Shown here piece by piece: positions 1-6,781 of a stretch of DNA of 11,793 bases. This DNA comes from Anaerolineales bacterium (lineage in GTDB: Bacteria; Chloroflexota; Anaerolineae; Anaerolineales; UBA4823): positions 1 to 11,793 of the forward strand of contig JALHTN010000562.1 in the NCBI GenBank assembly GCA_022865865.1, written 5' to 3'. The notes beneath the pieces are model-generated. The model ran no database searches and was not told the origin of the DNA. It was given only the letters and a program-made list of their open reading frames with translations. Made by a program: the position numbers and the translations under genes. How positions within the stretch are numbered: position 1 is the stretch's first letter; each line of letters opens with the position of its first letter.

Positions 1-836
1 AATTGCAGGAAGATCTCATCAAGCTTAGCTTGCCCCTTCCAGTAATTTTCGTTCTTCACAAAACGCAGGAAGCTACCAGATTCCCAATCACCATAAATAT
101 AGGGACCGCAGCTAACAGTGGGAGCCAGGTTCCAATCTGCCTCGATCATAGAACCATCGCTATCAAAAACTGGCTGGAGTACATGTGCGGGTAAGATTCC
201 GCGCCAGAAATTCGCCAGCCATGGAGCGAAGGGTTCGGAAAAATTCATCACCACAGTTTGGGGATCTGGCGTTTCAAGCGATTCCAGATAATCATAAGGA
301 TATTGAGAATTCACTGCATTGGCATCTGACATGATCATGTCATAGGTGAATTTGAAATCAGCAGAGGTAATGGGTGTGCCATCCGACCAGACGATATCAT
401 CACGTAGAGAAAAGGTGATCGTCAGACCATCATCTGACAAGCCGCCATTTTCAAGAATTGGGATATCCTGGACTAAGTGAGGGTAGGGCAAATTTTGGTC
501 ATTGAACTCCCAAGCCCAACATAAATACAACTGTTGCAGGATTGAGGAGAACCACATATCAGTGTAGAAGGGATTAAGCGAATCAGGTTCCTGGGTCCAG
601 GCAAAAGTTGCTATCTTTGGTCCTGCCGGTTCCTCCGCTGGAGGTTCCTCAACAGCAGGCTCTTCAGTGGGTTCCTCAACGATTGGTTCTTCTGCGGTTG
701 GCTCCTCTGCAGCTGGTTCTTCGGCCGCAGGTTCCTCGACTGCTGGTGCTTCTGTGGCTGCCGGTGCACATGCCGCCAGGATCAGCGAGAGTACAACCAG
801 CGATGTCAGTAAATAGAGCAACCATTTGTTCTTCAT
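1..836 (-). CDS. ABC transporter substrate-binding lipoprotein, family 5 (peptide/nickel type), partial
   Basis: The gene starts at an ATG at 836 and runs off the left edge, so only about 278 N-terminal residues are visible; the family is usually 500-650 residues. Residues 1-23 form a lipoprotein signal peptide: Lys2/Lys4, a hydrophobic core, then the lipobox LAAC with Cys23 as the lipidated residue. A low-complexity Glu-Glu-Pro linker (residues 33-71) separates the anchor from the folded domain. The domain begins with ATFAWTQEPDSLNPFYT, continues with the family signature FSLRDDIVWSDGTPITSADF, and later has ENYWKG. Such proteins sit on the outer membrane face and deliver peptides or other small ligands to a permease; the ligand cannot be read here. 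A strong ribosome site (AAGGAGGA, 844-851) supports the start. The gene lies 182 bases downstream of an MttB-family methyltransferase, so a methylated amine is a possible ligand (inference). Confidence 0.92.
   Translation of the reverse strand, partial: MKNKWLLYLLTSLVVLSLILAACAPAATEAPAVEEPAAEEPAAEEPTAEEPIVEEPTEEPAVEEPPAEEPAGPKIATFAWTQEPDSLNPFYTDMWFSSILQQLYLCWAWEFNDQNLPYPHLVQDIPILENGGLSDDGLTITFSLRDDIVWSDGTPITSADFKFTYDMIMSDANAVNSQYPYDYLESLETPDPQTVVMNFSEPFAPWLANFWRGILPAHVLQPVFDSDGSMIEADWNLAPTVSCGPYIYGDWESGSFLRFVKNENYWKGQAKLDEIFLQ
624..740 (-). repeat. In-gene tandem repeat coding for a Glu-Glu-Pro linker
   Basis: Residues 33-71 of the lipoprotein consist of about eight degenerate five-residue units of the type xEEPx (VEEPA, AEEPA, AEEPT and so on), one unit being a residue shorter. 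In DNA this is an approximately 15-base tandem repeat. It gives an acidic, proline-rich, extended tether between the lipidated Cys23 and the binding domain. Unit number is likely to vary between strains (inference). Confidence 0.85.
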
Positions 837-843
837 TTTTTCT

Positions 844-851
844 TCCTCCTT
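844..851 (-). promoter_or_regulatory. Strong Shine-Dalgarno site of the solute-binding protein gene
   Basis: AAGGAGGA lies seven bases upstream of the ATG at 836 and fixes that start. It is stronger than the sites of most minus-strand neighbours, in keeping with high expression of binding proteins. Confidence 0.85.
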
Positions 852-912
852 AGATAGGTATCGAAAAACATAGTAGGGTTGGTGGGCCTGCGTTGACTAA
901 TTTTTGTCTCAA

Positions 913-960
913 AATATATATCTCTTGGGGACACCTCCTTTCTTCGCTTAGATATATATT
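913..960. repeat. Perfect 11-bp AT-rich inverted repeat
   Basis: AATATATATCT (913-923) is exactly repeated in inverted form as AGATATATATT (950-960), with 26 bases between the arms. The right arm overlaps the candidate -10 box and the orphan Shine-Dalgarno sequence lies between the arms. In a read-through transcript from the methyltransferase gene the arms could pair and place the purine-rich motif in the loop. As DNA it could be an operator or a simple AT-rich melting region. Confidence 0.6.
933..941 (-). promoter_or_regulatory. Orphan perfect Shine-Dalgarno sequence (STAB-SD-like)
   Basis: AAAGGAGGT, an essentially perfect complement of the 16S rRNA 3' end, occurs on the minus strand about 100 bases upstream of the lipoprotein start. 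No ATG, GTG or TTG lies at a working distance after it, so it does not serve a visible gene. The longer string GAAAGGAGG equals the STAB-SD element known from Bacillus thuringiensis cry3 leaders, where ribosome binding protects the mRNA 5' end. A stabilising role here is inference. Confidence 0.5.
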
Positions 961-985
961 ATATATTTGGATCCCGGTTTTTCCA
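958..985 (-). promoter_or_regulatory. Candidate promoter for the solute-binding protein gene
   Basis: On the minus strand a perfect TATAAT (958-963) is preceded after 16 bases by TGGAAA (980-985), a 4 of 6 match to the -35 consensus. A transcript would start near position 951 and carry a leader of about 115 bases, with the orphan Shine-Dalgarno sequence close to its 5' end. The surroundings are very AT-rich, so a chance TATAAT is possible. Confidence 0.4.
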
Positions 986-1018
986 CATGGAATTTTTGAA
1001 TCCATACTCAATAAGCAA

Positions 1019-2434
1019 TCATTCGCGTAATAACTCATTTCTTGCAGCTTGCATGATTTTTTCTAATTCAATTTCCTGAGTTACGTCCAAGGGCTGCACT
1101 TCATGCTCTGCGAGCAACCGATCCGCCTGTGCCTGAGCGTTCTCTGCCAATCCCATTCGACCGGAGCGATCCCACTCAGAAAACGTGCGCCTCTCGCTGA
1201 GGTTTTGGAATAGGATTTCTCCGCCTCGCAGGTATTTTACTGAGTGCTGTTCCGTCAGGAAATTACGGGAACCGCTCATCACCCGGTCAATGACATCCAC
1301 TGCCAAAGAATCCTCGTCCACGGCGAATCCGTTCAATACCCGGCGAACACTGGCTGCAATTTCATTATCGCAGACCATTTGGGCATAGGAACCCATCACA
1401 CCGGCTTCAAGCTCCCCAATCCCGGAGAGCTCGTCTGCACCGGCCAAAGCTGGCAGAACCGCATTCAGAGTCCTCTCGATACCGCTCTGGATATCCAGCG
1501 TGTGCGCATTAGTTGAGAATCCATAGACGTTGACGGGTAGATCATAATGATGACCGAGTTGGACGGTCGCCGCGGAGGCCATTCCCAGCTCTACGCCTCC
1601 CCAAACCGAGCTGCCGGTGCGCGGTTCCATCATGGCGAGACGCCCGCAGTAGATAATGGGCAAGCCAGGATTAATTAACTGCACGATGACAATACATGCC
1701 AGGACCTCAGCATTTTGCTGGGTCAGTGCACCCGCCAGGGAGAAGGGAGCTGTTGTCCCGGCGGTAGGGCAGGGCAGGGGACCGAAGGGGATCCCAAGGC
1801 GTGCGATCTCAGCCATTGATTCAACCAGTTGGGTTGGGAAAGAAAGCGGGCTGACCGGGGAGACACTCAGCGAAAGGATTTTTTCCACCGGTCCGATTGT
1901 CTCGGCCATCCGCGCCAGGTATTTGACCTCCTGCCAGGTTTGTACCCCGGGGCCGTGAACCGGTTTGGTGGTATATGGTAAAGAATTGCGGTACATCGCC
2001 AATGACATCATCTCACCTGGTACATCTTGTGGTGTAAAGAAAGGCGTGATCGTCGTGACCTGATCGAGCGCATCCAATAACCGTGTGCTGTCACGAACAT
2101 CGTGGATGGATGCCTGGCGGAGCTGGCCCGAGGCTTGATCATAGACTGACCTGGCTCCACCCAGGTTGTGCCAATGTAATCCACCACTACCCAGTATGAT
2201 TTCATCGCCATCACGCCCCATCATGGTTACCTTGTCACTGCAGCTGGAGATAGCTTTCTCAACCAAATCTTGGGGAAATAAGACCCGCTCACCTTTGAGC
2301 GTCGCACCCGCTTCTAAAAGCAGCTCCCGGACACCAGCGTGTGAGAGCACGACGCCGACTTTACTGAGCACCTGGAGCGTTGCTTGGTGAATGGATTCAA
2401 GATCTTCTTTTGATAATACTGCCCAAGGGTGCAT
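1019..2434 (-). CDS. MttB-family (trimethylamine-type) corrinoid methyltransferase, non-pyrrolysine
   Basis: This 471-residue protein belongs to the MttB superfamily (COG5598), which moves a methyl group from a quaternary or tertiary amine to a cognate corrinoid protein. Family hallmarks are the N-terminal 'HQATLQVLSKVGV' helix, the TTKPVHGPG stretch, PTAGTTAPFSLAGAL, and the C-terminal core QSGIERTLNAVLPALAGAD followed by MVCDNEI. Length is close to the usual 470-500 residues. The frame has no internal amber codon, so it resembles MtgB-like members that lack pyrrolysine; the substrate (for example a betaine) is not readable. An ATG nine bases upstream (2443) is also in frame, but it abuts the only AGG; AGGA is eight bases from the ATG at 2434, so I chose the latter. 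No corrinoid protein gene is next to it; the next gene downstream is the ABC binding protein. Confidence 0.9.
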   Translation of the reverse strand: MHPWAVLSKEDLESIHQATLQVLSKVGVVLSHAGVRELLLEAGATLKGERVLFPQDLVEKAISSCSDKVTMMGRDGDEIILGSGGLHWHNLGGARSVYDQASGQLRQASIHDVRDSTRLLDALDQVTTITPFFTPQDVPGEMMSLAMYRNSLPYTTKPVHGPGVQTWQEVKYLARMAETIGPVEKILSLSVSPVSPLSFPTQLVESMAEIARLGIPFGPLPCPTAGTTAPFSLAGALTQQNAEVLACIVIVQLINPGLPIIYCGRLAMMEPRTGSSVWGGVELGMASAATVQLGHHYDLPVNVYGFSTNAHTLDIQSGIERTLNAVLPALAGADELSGIGELEAGVMGSYAQMVCDNEIAASVRRVLNGFAVDEDSLAVDVIDRVMSGSRNFLTEQHSVKYLRGGEILFQNLSERRTFSEWDRSGRMGLAENAQAQADRLLAEHEVQPLDVTQEIELEKIMQAARNELLRE

Positions 2435-2537
2435 AATGTTCATCCTATTTGTAGCACTGCTAAAATAATTGCCCGATGTGAACCCAACAGGGACATCTAT
2501 TTAATAATCCTACTTTTAACCAGGAATTCACCTTATC

Positions 2538-2566
2538 AAAAAATGCCGCACTTCTATAAGCACGGC
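2538..2566 (-). terminator. Intrinsic terminator of the dnaX-ybaB-recR operon
   Basis: Read on the minus strand, a 9-bp stem (2558-2566 with 2545-2553; seven Watson-Crick pairs and two central G-T pairs) closes a four-base loop. One base later comes a run of six T (2538-2543). It lies 26 bases after the recR stop codon and separates this operon from the methyltransferase gene. Confidence 0.8.
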
Positions 2567-2592
2567 GCAAAAGAAAAATGCTCATTTTGGGG

Positions 2593-3201
2593 TCAGCTTT
2601 CCATTTCCTGCCGCCCAGATAAAGCCCTCAATAATGTGTGCTGGTCTGCATATTCTAAATCCCCGCCAACTGGAAGACCACGCGCCAGGCGGGTGATGTG
2701 TACTCCCAAGGGAGCCAGTTGTTGGCGCAGGTACATCGCGGTGGCATCGCCTTCCATGCTGGGATTGGTCGCCAGGATGATCTCGCGGATATTTCCCTCA
2801 GATACGCGGGTGATCAATTCCCTGATTTTTAAACTATCTGGACCAATTCCTTCAATCGGTGATAAAACACCACGCAGTACATGGTAGCGTCCGAGAAAAC
2901 CTTGCGTTCGTTCTATTGCCAGCACATCCAGGGGTTCTTCTACCACACAGAGCACTTCCTGGTCGCGATCTTCATTGGCGCATATCTCGCATTGTGTCTG
3001 ACCGGCATTGGTGATGTTAAAGCAAGTTTGGCAGTTGGCAGTATTTGTTTTCAAAGAGCTCAATGCTGAAGCCAGATCCTGGGACAGGTCATCTGAAGCA
3101 GTGAGCAGGTAGAAAGTTAACCGGGAGGCTGTCTTTGGACCAATCCCCGGCAAACGTGAGAATGCGTTGATTAGATCCTGGATAGGGGCGGGAAGGATCA
3201 T
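2593..3201 (-). CDS. recR: Recombination mediator protein RecR
   Basis: RecR works with RecO (and RecF) to load RecA on single-stranded DNA at gaps in the RecF pathway. The 202 residues match the usual length. In order one sees the helix-hairpin-helix RLPGIGPKTASRL (about 16-28), a four-cysteine zinc site (Cys57, Cys60, Cys71, Cys74), and a Toprim domain starting at LCVVEEPLD (Glu88, Glu89, Asp92). Then follow ATNPSMEGDATAMYL and the RLARGLPVGGDLEYAD tail typical of RecR. It follows ybaB by 11 bases and is the last gene before the terminator. No Shine-Dalgarno sequence is evident before its ATG, so translation may be coupled to ybaB (inference). Confidence 0.97.
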   Translation of the reverse strand: MILPAPIQDLINAFSRLPGIGPKTASRLTFYLLTASDDLSQDLASALSSLKTNTANCQTCFNITNAGQTQCEICANEDRDQEVLCVVEEPLDVLAIERTQGFLGRYHVLRGVLSPIEGIGPDSLKIRELITRVSEGNIREIILATNPSMEGDATAMYLRQQLAPLGVHITRLARGLPVGGDLEYADQHTLLRALSGRQEMES

Positions 3202-3212
3202 GGAAGGATCGA

Positions 3213-3530
3213 TTAGATTGGCAAACCACCTGCCAATGGTCCAAGACGCTCGGCAGCCAATTCGCGTGATTGATCCAGACCTGAATTGATCGCGGTCAGG
3301 AGCAAGTCTTGCAGCATTTCGACGTCCCCATCTTCTAGCAGGGAAGCATCCAGCTGCACTGATTTACAGCGCTGATCTCCAGTCACCACGATTTTCACCG
3401 CGCCACCACCGACAGTTGCAGTGACAGTTTCCTCGGCCAATTGAGCTTGAGTTGTTTCAATCTGTTCCTGCAGTTTCTGCAGCTGCTGCATCATGTTTCC
3501 CCCTTGAGGGCCTTTAAAACCTTTCGCCAT
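3213..3530 (-). CDS. ybaB: YbaB/EbfC family nucleoid-associated protein
   Basis: This is a small DNA-binding protein that forms dimers with a pincer shape; it is the standard neighbour between dnaX and recR in many bacteria. The 105 residues show the Gly/Met-rich start (GFKGPQGGNMMQQL), a helical segment with heptad-like Gln/Leu spacing (about 12-40), and the conserved core EETVTATVGGGAVKIVVTGD. Then comes VQLDASLLEDGDVEMLQDLLLTAIN, as in the family. An AAGGAG ribosome site (3537-3542) is six bases before the ATG. The gene is 23 bases after dnaX and 11 bases before recR, so the three are clearly co-transcribed. Confidence 0.95.
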   Translation of the reverse strand: MAKGFKGPQGGNMMQQLQKLQEQIETTQAQLAEETVTATVGGGAVKIVVTGDQRCKSVQLDASLLEDGDVEMLQDLLLTAINSGLDQSRELAAERLGPLAGGLPI

Positions 3531-3553
3531 TTAATTCTCCTTGTTTGATATTC

Positions 3554-5116
3554 TTACTGGATATCGACAATCTCCCCACCCATATCTCTCAGAGCGGATG
3601 CTACCATACCATCATCATCCACTTCCGAGGGGATGTCTGTATTCTTGGCAGTGGTGATCGCACAGCGGACTTCGATTTGTGTTCCCACCATCTCTGAGAC
3701 TACTCGCTCAACAAGTTCAATATTCTCGCGTTTTACCATCTGATTCTTGAGGATATCAGAGGAAAAACCAAGGAACAGCACACTGCCAGAGGAATGGCGC
3801 GACTGGCATGAGTTTAACAAGCCGTACAGATTGGGCTGTTCTCTGCGCACCATTCCTAATACCTGAGGCCAATTCTGGCTTATTTTTGAAGCCAGACGGT
3901 CATCATTCGTTGGAGTTGATGTTTGGACCCGCTCGCCCTCATTATCTGTTGAGGGTGGAGTCTCCACGCGAGGCGGATTTATTTTTGGTGAGGATTTTTT
4001 GACAGGGGGTGTTGTTTGGGGGACCGGGGCTGGTTCTCCGAGGGATTGGCACGCTTCTAAGAATGCAATCTCTAACGGTAGGCCCGGATGCCATTTGGAA
4101 CGCGTATCTGTCGCCACCTGGTTGAAGATGCGAATCATACTGATCAAATCAGGAGTAGTGATTTGGTTTGCCTGTTCCTTCATGAGAGCTTCTATCTCAG
4201 GTGTCTCACCTCCTGGATCAGTATCCCCCATTTGGATCAGTAATAACCTGCGCAAGTATTTAACGATCTGGCGCGCGAATTCGCGGACATCACTTCCCGC
4301 ATCGAGGGCGCGATGGATCTGATCAAATCCGGCTCGCGGATCGCACTCCAGCAAGGCACTGATAACCTCCATCACTGCCATGCTGGTGGCTGTCCCGAGA
4401 ATGGTTTGGGCTAATTCGAGGTTGATGGTTTGACCTGTTGAGGAGAGCTGATCCAGGAGTGAGATAGCATCTCTAAGACTCCCGGTGGATTGGCGGGCGA
4501 TCAAATCAAGGACTTCATCTGGAACCTGGAAATCTTCTTTCTCAGCCAATTCCCTTAAATTGGCGACCATATCGGATACTTTAATGCGCCGGAATTCATG
4601 CCGCTGGCAGCGAGAAAGGACCGTAGCAGGTATTTTCTGGGCTTCGGTAGTTGCCAGGATGAAAATCGCATGTGCTGGGGGTTCCTCCAGGGTTTTCAAC
4701 AGGGCGTTAAAAGCCGCATTTGAGAGCATATGGACTTCATCGATTACATAGACTTTATACTGACCGAGATTTGGTGAAAAGTTGATTTTTTCGCGCAGGT
4801 CACGCACATCATCCACACTGGTGTTGGATGCGGCGTCGATTTCAATCAGATCCAGGAAGCGGCCTGCATTAAGAGCCTGGCAGTGGTCGCACTCATCACA
4901 AGGACGGATAGAGAGGTCGGGTTCTAGACAGTTTACCGCTTTTGCTAGTAGACGGGCGGTGGTTGTTTTACCAGTACCTCGCGGTCCGGAAAAAAGATAG
5001 GCATGAACGACCCGATCACTGGAGACCGCGTTACGCAGGGTCTGAATAACATGATCCTGACCGATCACAGATTCCCAGCGGCGTGGGCGCCATTTGGTGT
5101 ATAAAGCTTGCGGCAT
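3554..5116 (-). CDS. dnaX: DNA polymerase III subunit gamma/tau (clamp loader ATPase)
   Basis: DnaX is the motor of the clamp loader that places the beta clamp on primed DNA. The 520-residue protein opens with the family start YTKWRPRRWESVIGQDHV. It has Walker A GPRGTGKTT (44-52), a zinc module (Cys63, Cys73, Cys76, Cys79), Walker B with DEVH (126-129), the SRC arginine-finger motif (168-170) and sensor 2 GSLRDAISLLDQL (212-224). The collar domain runs to about residue 358. A Pro/Lys/Thr-rich linker (360-405) leads to a tau-like C-terminal domain starting at KISQNWPQVLGMVRREQPNL (411-430). AAAGGA (5123-5128) is six bases before the ATG. It heads the conserved dnaX-ybaB-recR order, 56 bases after the DUF1992 gene. 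A run of six A at codons 373-374 is a weak candidate for frameshifting to a gamma-like form. Confidence 0.97.
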   Translation of the reverse strand: MPQALYTKWRPRRWESVIGQDHVIQTLRNAVSSDRVVHAYLFSGPRGTGKTTTARLLAKAVNCLEPDLSIRPCDECDHCQALNAGRFLDLIEIDAASNTSVDDVRDLREKINFSPNLGQYKVYVIDEVHMLSNAAFNALLKTLEEPPAHAIFILATTEAQKIPATVLSRCQRHEFRRIKVSDMVANLRELAEKEDFQVPDEVLDLIARQSTGSLRDAISLLDQLSSTGQTINLELAQTILGTATSMAVMEVISALLECDPRAGFDQIHRALDAGSDVREFARQIVKYLRRLLLIQMGDTDPGGETPEIEALMKEQANQITTPDLISMIRIFNQVATDTRSKWHPGLPLEIAFLEACQSLGEPAPVPQTTPPVKKSSPKINPPRVETPPSTDNEGERVQTSTPTNDDRLASKISQNWPQVLGMVRREQPNLYGLLNSCQSRHSSGSVLFLGFSSDILKNQMVKRENIELVERVVSEMVGTQIEVRCAITTAKNTDIPSEVDDDGMVASALRDMGGEIVDIQ

Positions 5117-5172
5117 TCAGTGTCCTTTGGGAAGTAGTTTATCAGATGCAGCCAAGGAAAGCAACTCTCCCC

Positions 5173-5622
5173 CTAGGAATCTTGTTTGTTCATTAGGCGT
5201 GCAAGTTCCTGGTCGGCTTCCACAAGAGGAATTTGAAATTGGTGGTTTGGAACATTCAAGTTATAGGTGCGAATCTGATCATTGACTGCCTGAACCTGAT
5301 GCTCGAACAGGTTGACAGATGATTTCCATGCCACCTGGGCAGTTTTGTCTGTCGAATTTCGATCTTGTTCACTCTGCTGCCATGCCCAAGCGCGCTCAAT
5401 ATTTTCGCGTGCCTGCTGCAGGTTGGCATGGATTTCCCCAAAGAGTTCGATCCATGGCAATGAAAAACCACTGGATTTCAGCAGGTGGTGAGCTACCCGC
5501 CAGTCTGGATCCTGAAAAGGATTATGATCAATTTTTAACGGCTTACCTTTTCCTGGCAGGTCATCGAACACCCCCTCTTGCATTGCTTGACGGATGCTCT
5601 CTTCGATTGAAAAATCAGGCAT
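5173..5622 (-). CDS. DUF1992 (DnaJ homologue subfamily C member 28 conserved domain) protein
   Basis: The 149-residue protein carries the DUF1992 signature at its N-terminus: IEESIRQAMQEGVFDDLPGKGKPLKI (residues 6-31), followed by a HHLLKSSGFSLPWIEL segment. The remainder is helical and charged, then has the family's YNLNVP motif near 118-123. No J domain, membrane segment or catalytic motif is visible. The biochemical role of this domain is not known. Its position 56 bases upstream of dnaX on the same strand suggests co-transcription with the replication/repair operon. There is no Shine-Dalgarno sequence before the ATG; instead a TATAAT ends eight bases upstream, which would give a leaderless mRNA (inference). 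Confidence 0.88.
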   Translation of the reverse strand: MPDFSIEESIRQAMQEGVFDDLPGKGKPLKIDHNPFQDPDWRVAHHLLKSSGFSLPWIELFGEIHANLQQARENIERAWAWQQSEQDRNSTDKTAQVAWKSSVNLFEHQVQAVNDQIRTYNLNVPNHQFQIPLVEADQELARLMNKQDS

Positions 5623-5630
5623 GGGAAATC

Positions 5631-5636
5631 ATTATA
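5631..5636 (-). promoter_or_regulatory. Candidate -10 box giving a leaderless transcript of the DUF1992 gene
   Basis: A perfect TATAAT on the minus strand ends eight bases before the ATG at 5622. Initiation six to eight bases downstream would fall on or beside the start codon. No convincing -35 hexamer is seen 16-18 bases upstream, which lowers confidence. The lack of a ribosome site at this gene agrees with a leaderless message. Confidence 0.4.
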
Positions 5637-5740
5637 TCTAAGGAGCCCTACTTGAGGATCCTGAATTGACTGTAGAGAGAGTCACAACGAGCGCATAGTG
5701 GGTTATTGCTTGGCGAAAAGTATTCCCAGATCAATGGCTA

Positions 5741-6577
5741 TCAAGGAATTTCGTAAGATGTGTGAACGTCCCCCTGTTCATCCAGTAAGACCACGGTATC
5801 ACCTGATCCCCAAACTGCGTGATCTAATTCCCAATAAAGGGCGACAGCAGTTGTTTGTCCACCTCTGGAGTGAATAAATACTGCGCCATTCTCGAAAAGG
5901 GTTAATTGAGGAAAGGTATAGACTTCGCCATCTTCAGCGACCAATGTCCAACCAGTCAGTGAAATTTCGCCGGGTCCAACCCGCTTTAAGAAAACGCGCT
6001 CTGAAGCCAGGTCGCTTACCCCAATTATGCTGTCAATAAGCACCCGCGATTCACCAGTAAGTGGTTCCGGTGTATTGGTTGGTAAAACGGGAGTGGACTC
6101 AAGTTCTGCCTCAATTTCATCAGCTGGCAGTGCAGTATGTGTTGATGCAACCACCAATGGTCTGCGGATGATCAGCACCTGACCTACCTCCAATGCATCT
6201 GGATTTGGGATTTCATTAACCTCGCTAATTTCAGCCACGGTGATATTGAATTTGACCGCGATGGCTCCCAGGGTATCTCCAGTTTGGACAGTATAGGACA
6301 TCTCAGCCATCTGCGTTTCGACCGGCTCCACCTGGGCAGGTATTTCTGTCGCAATAACCGCAACAGGTGTTGGTTCTGGAGTCTCACCTTGAGACTCATA
6401 ACCAGGGAATAAGGATCTGGGCGACAAAGGGGTGATCATCGCCAGAGGATTGACATCGTTCAGGAATGGGATTTCAGATTGGTAGTTCTGCCAGAGAAAC
6501 AGCACTGTCACAACAGTACAGGCGGAAACCAGCACATTAATGATCAAGTAGTAAAATAAGCGCTTCCAATGTCTCAT
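5741..6577 (-). CDS. Membrane-anchored LysM and lamin-tail-domain protein
   Basis: The 278 residues fall into clear parts. A short basic N-terminus (Arg2, Lys5, Arg6) precedes a hydrophobic segment (about 8-29). A linker rich in Thr, Pro and Glu (about 62-90) follows. A LysM peptidoglycan-binding domain (about 94-138) has YTVQTGDTLGAIAVKFNITVAEI and ends LEVGQVLIIRRP. A second TPVLPTNTPEP linker leads to a lamin-tail (LTD) beta-sandwich (about 178-275) with ISLTGWTLVAEDGEVYTFP, the ALYWE strand and DTVVLLDEQGD. A VSAC sequence at 17-20 would fit a lipobox, but the hydrophobic stretch continues past Cys20, so a membrane anchor is as likely. It probably sits on the outer face and touches the cell wall; ligand and function are unknown. 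No Shine-Dalgarno site is seen. It is transcribed divergently from the NYN nuclease gene. Confidence 0.85.
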   Translation of the reverse strand: MRHWKRLFYYLIINVLVSACTVVTVLFLWQNYQSEIPFLNDVNPLAMITPLSPRSLFPGYESQGETPEPTPVAVIATEIPAQVEPVETQMAEMSYTVQTGDTLGAIAVKFNITVAEISEVNEIPNPDALEVGQVLIIRRPLVVASTHTALPADEIEAELESTPVLPTNTPEPLTGESRVLIDSIIGVSDLASERVFLKRVGPGEISLTGWTLVAEDGEVYTFPQLTLFENGAVFIHSRGGQTTAVALYWELDHAVWGSGDTVVLLDEQGDVHTSYEIP

Positions 6578-6764
6578 GGGTTTTGTTTTTCTTCGGAAAA
6601 TGAGATTATCATATTAGAGAGTTCAAAGCTGTGACTGGTTTACGACCCAAATCATAGCACAAAGTGAGCATCGCAGAGATTAAATCTACGGACAGTCTCA
6701 CATTTGAAAATGCATCTCTCTGCGGGAAAGATGGTTTGTTTGGGGATTTGGGTTTGTCGTGAAT
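6578..6764. other. Divergent intergenic region
   Basis: This stretch lies between the divergent LysM/LTD and NYN nuclease genes and must hold both promoters, though no -35/-10 pair stands out. It contains a perfect 8-bp inverted repeat, CGCAGAGA (6672-6679) and TCTCTGCG (6717-6724), 37 bases apart. This could be an operator or part of the nuclease leader. Confidence 0.4.
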
Positions 6765-6770
6765 GAGGAG
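6765..6770 (+). promoter_or_regulatory. Ribosome binding site that fixes the NYN nuclease start
   Basis: GAGGAG at 6765-6770 lies 11 bases before the ATG at 6782. An in-frame GTG at 6770 overlaps this site, so it cannot be the start it serves. The ATG also begins directly with the conserved PYIIDGHNL motif. Confidence 0.8.
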
Positions 6771-6781
6771 TGGGTACTTGC

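Noticed and set aside
608..853. Plus-strand frame rich in Leu, Pro and Val
   Set aside because: It is the antisense of the Glu-Glu-Pro repeat of the lipoprotein; its repetitive composition follows from that repeat.
850..1038. 62-codon minus-strand frame between the methyltransferase and lipoprotein genes
   Set aside because: It overlaps the end of the methyltransferase gene in another frame, has no ribosome site before its start and no recognisable composition; the gap reads better as a leader.
2429..2887. 152-codon plus-strand frame across the recR terminator
   Set aside because: It runs antisense to recR and through its terminator, and has no domain pattern or ribosome site.
6770..6781. 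GTG start four codons upstream for the NYN nuclease
   Set aside because: The GTG overlaps the GAGGAG ribosome site, and the conserved N-terminus begins at the ATG at 6782.
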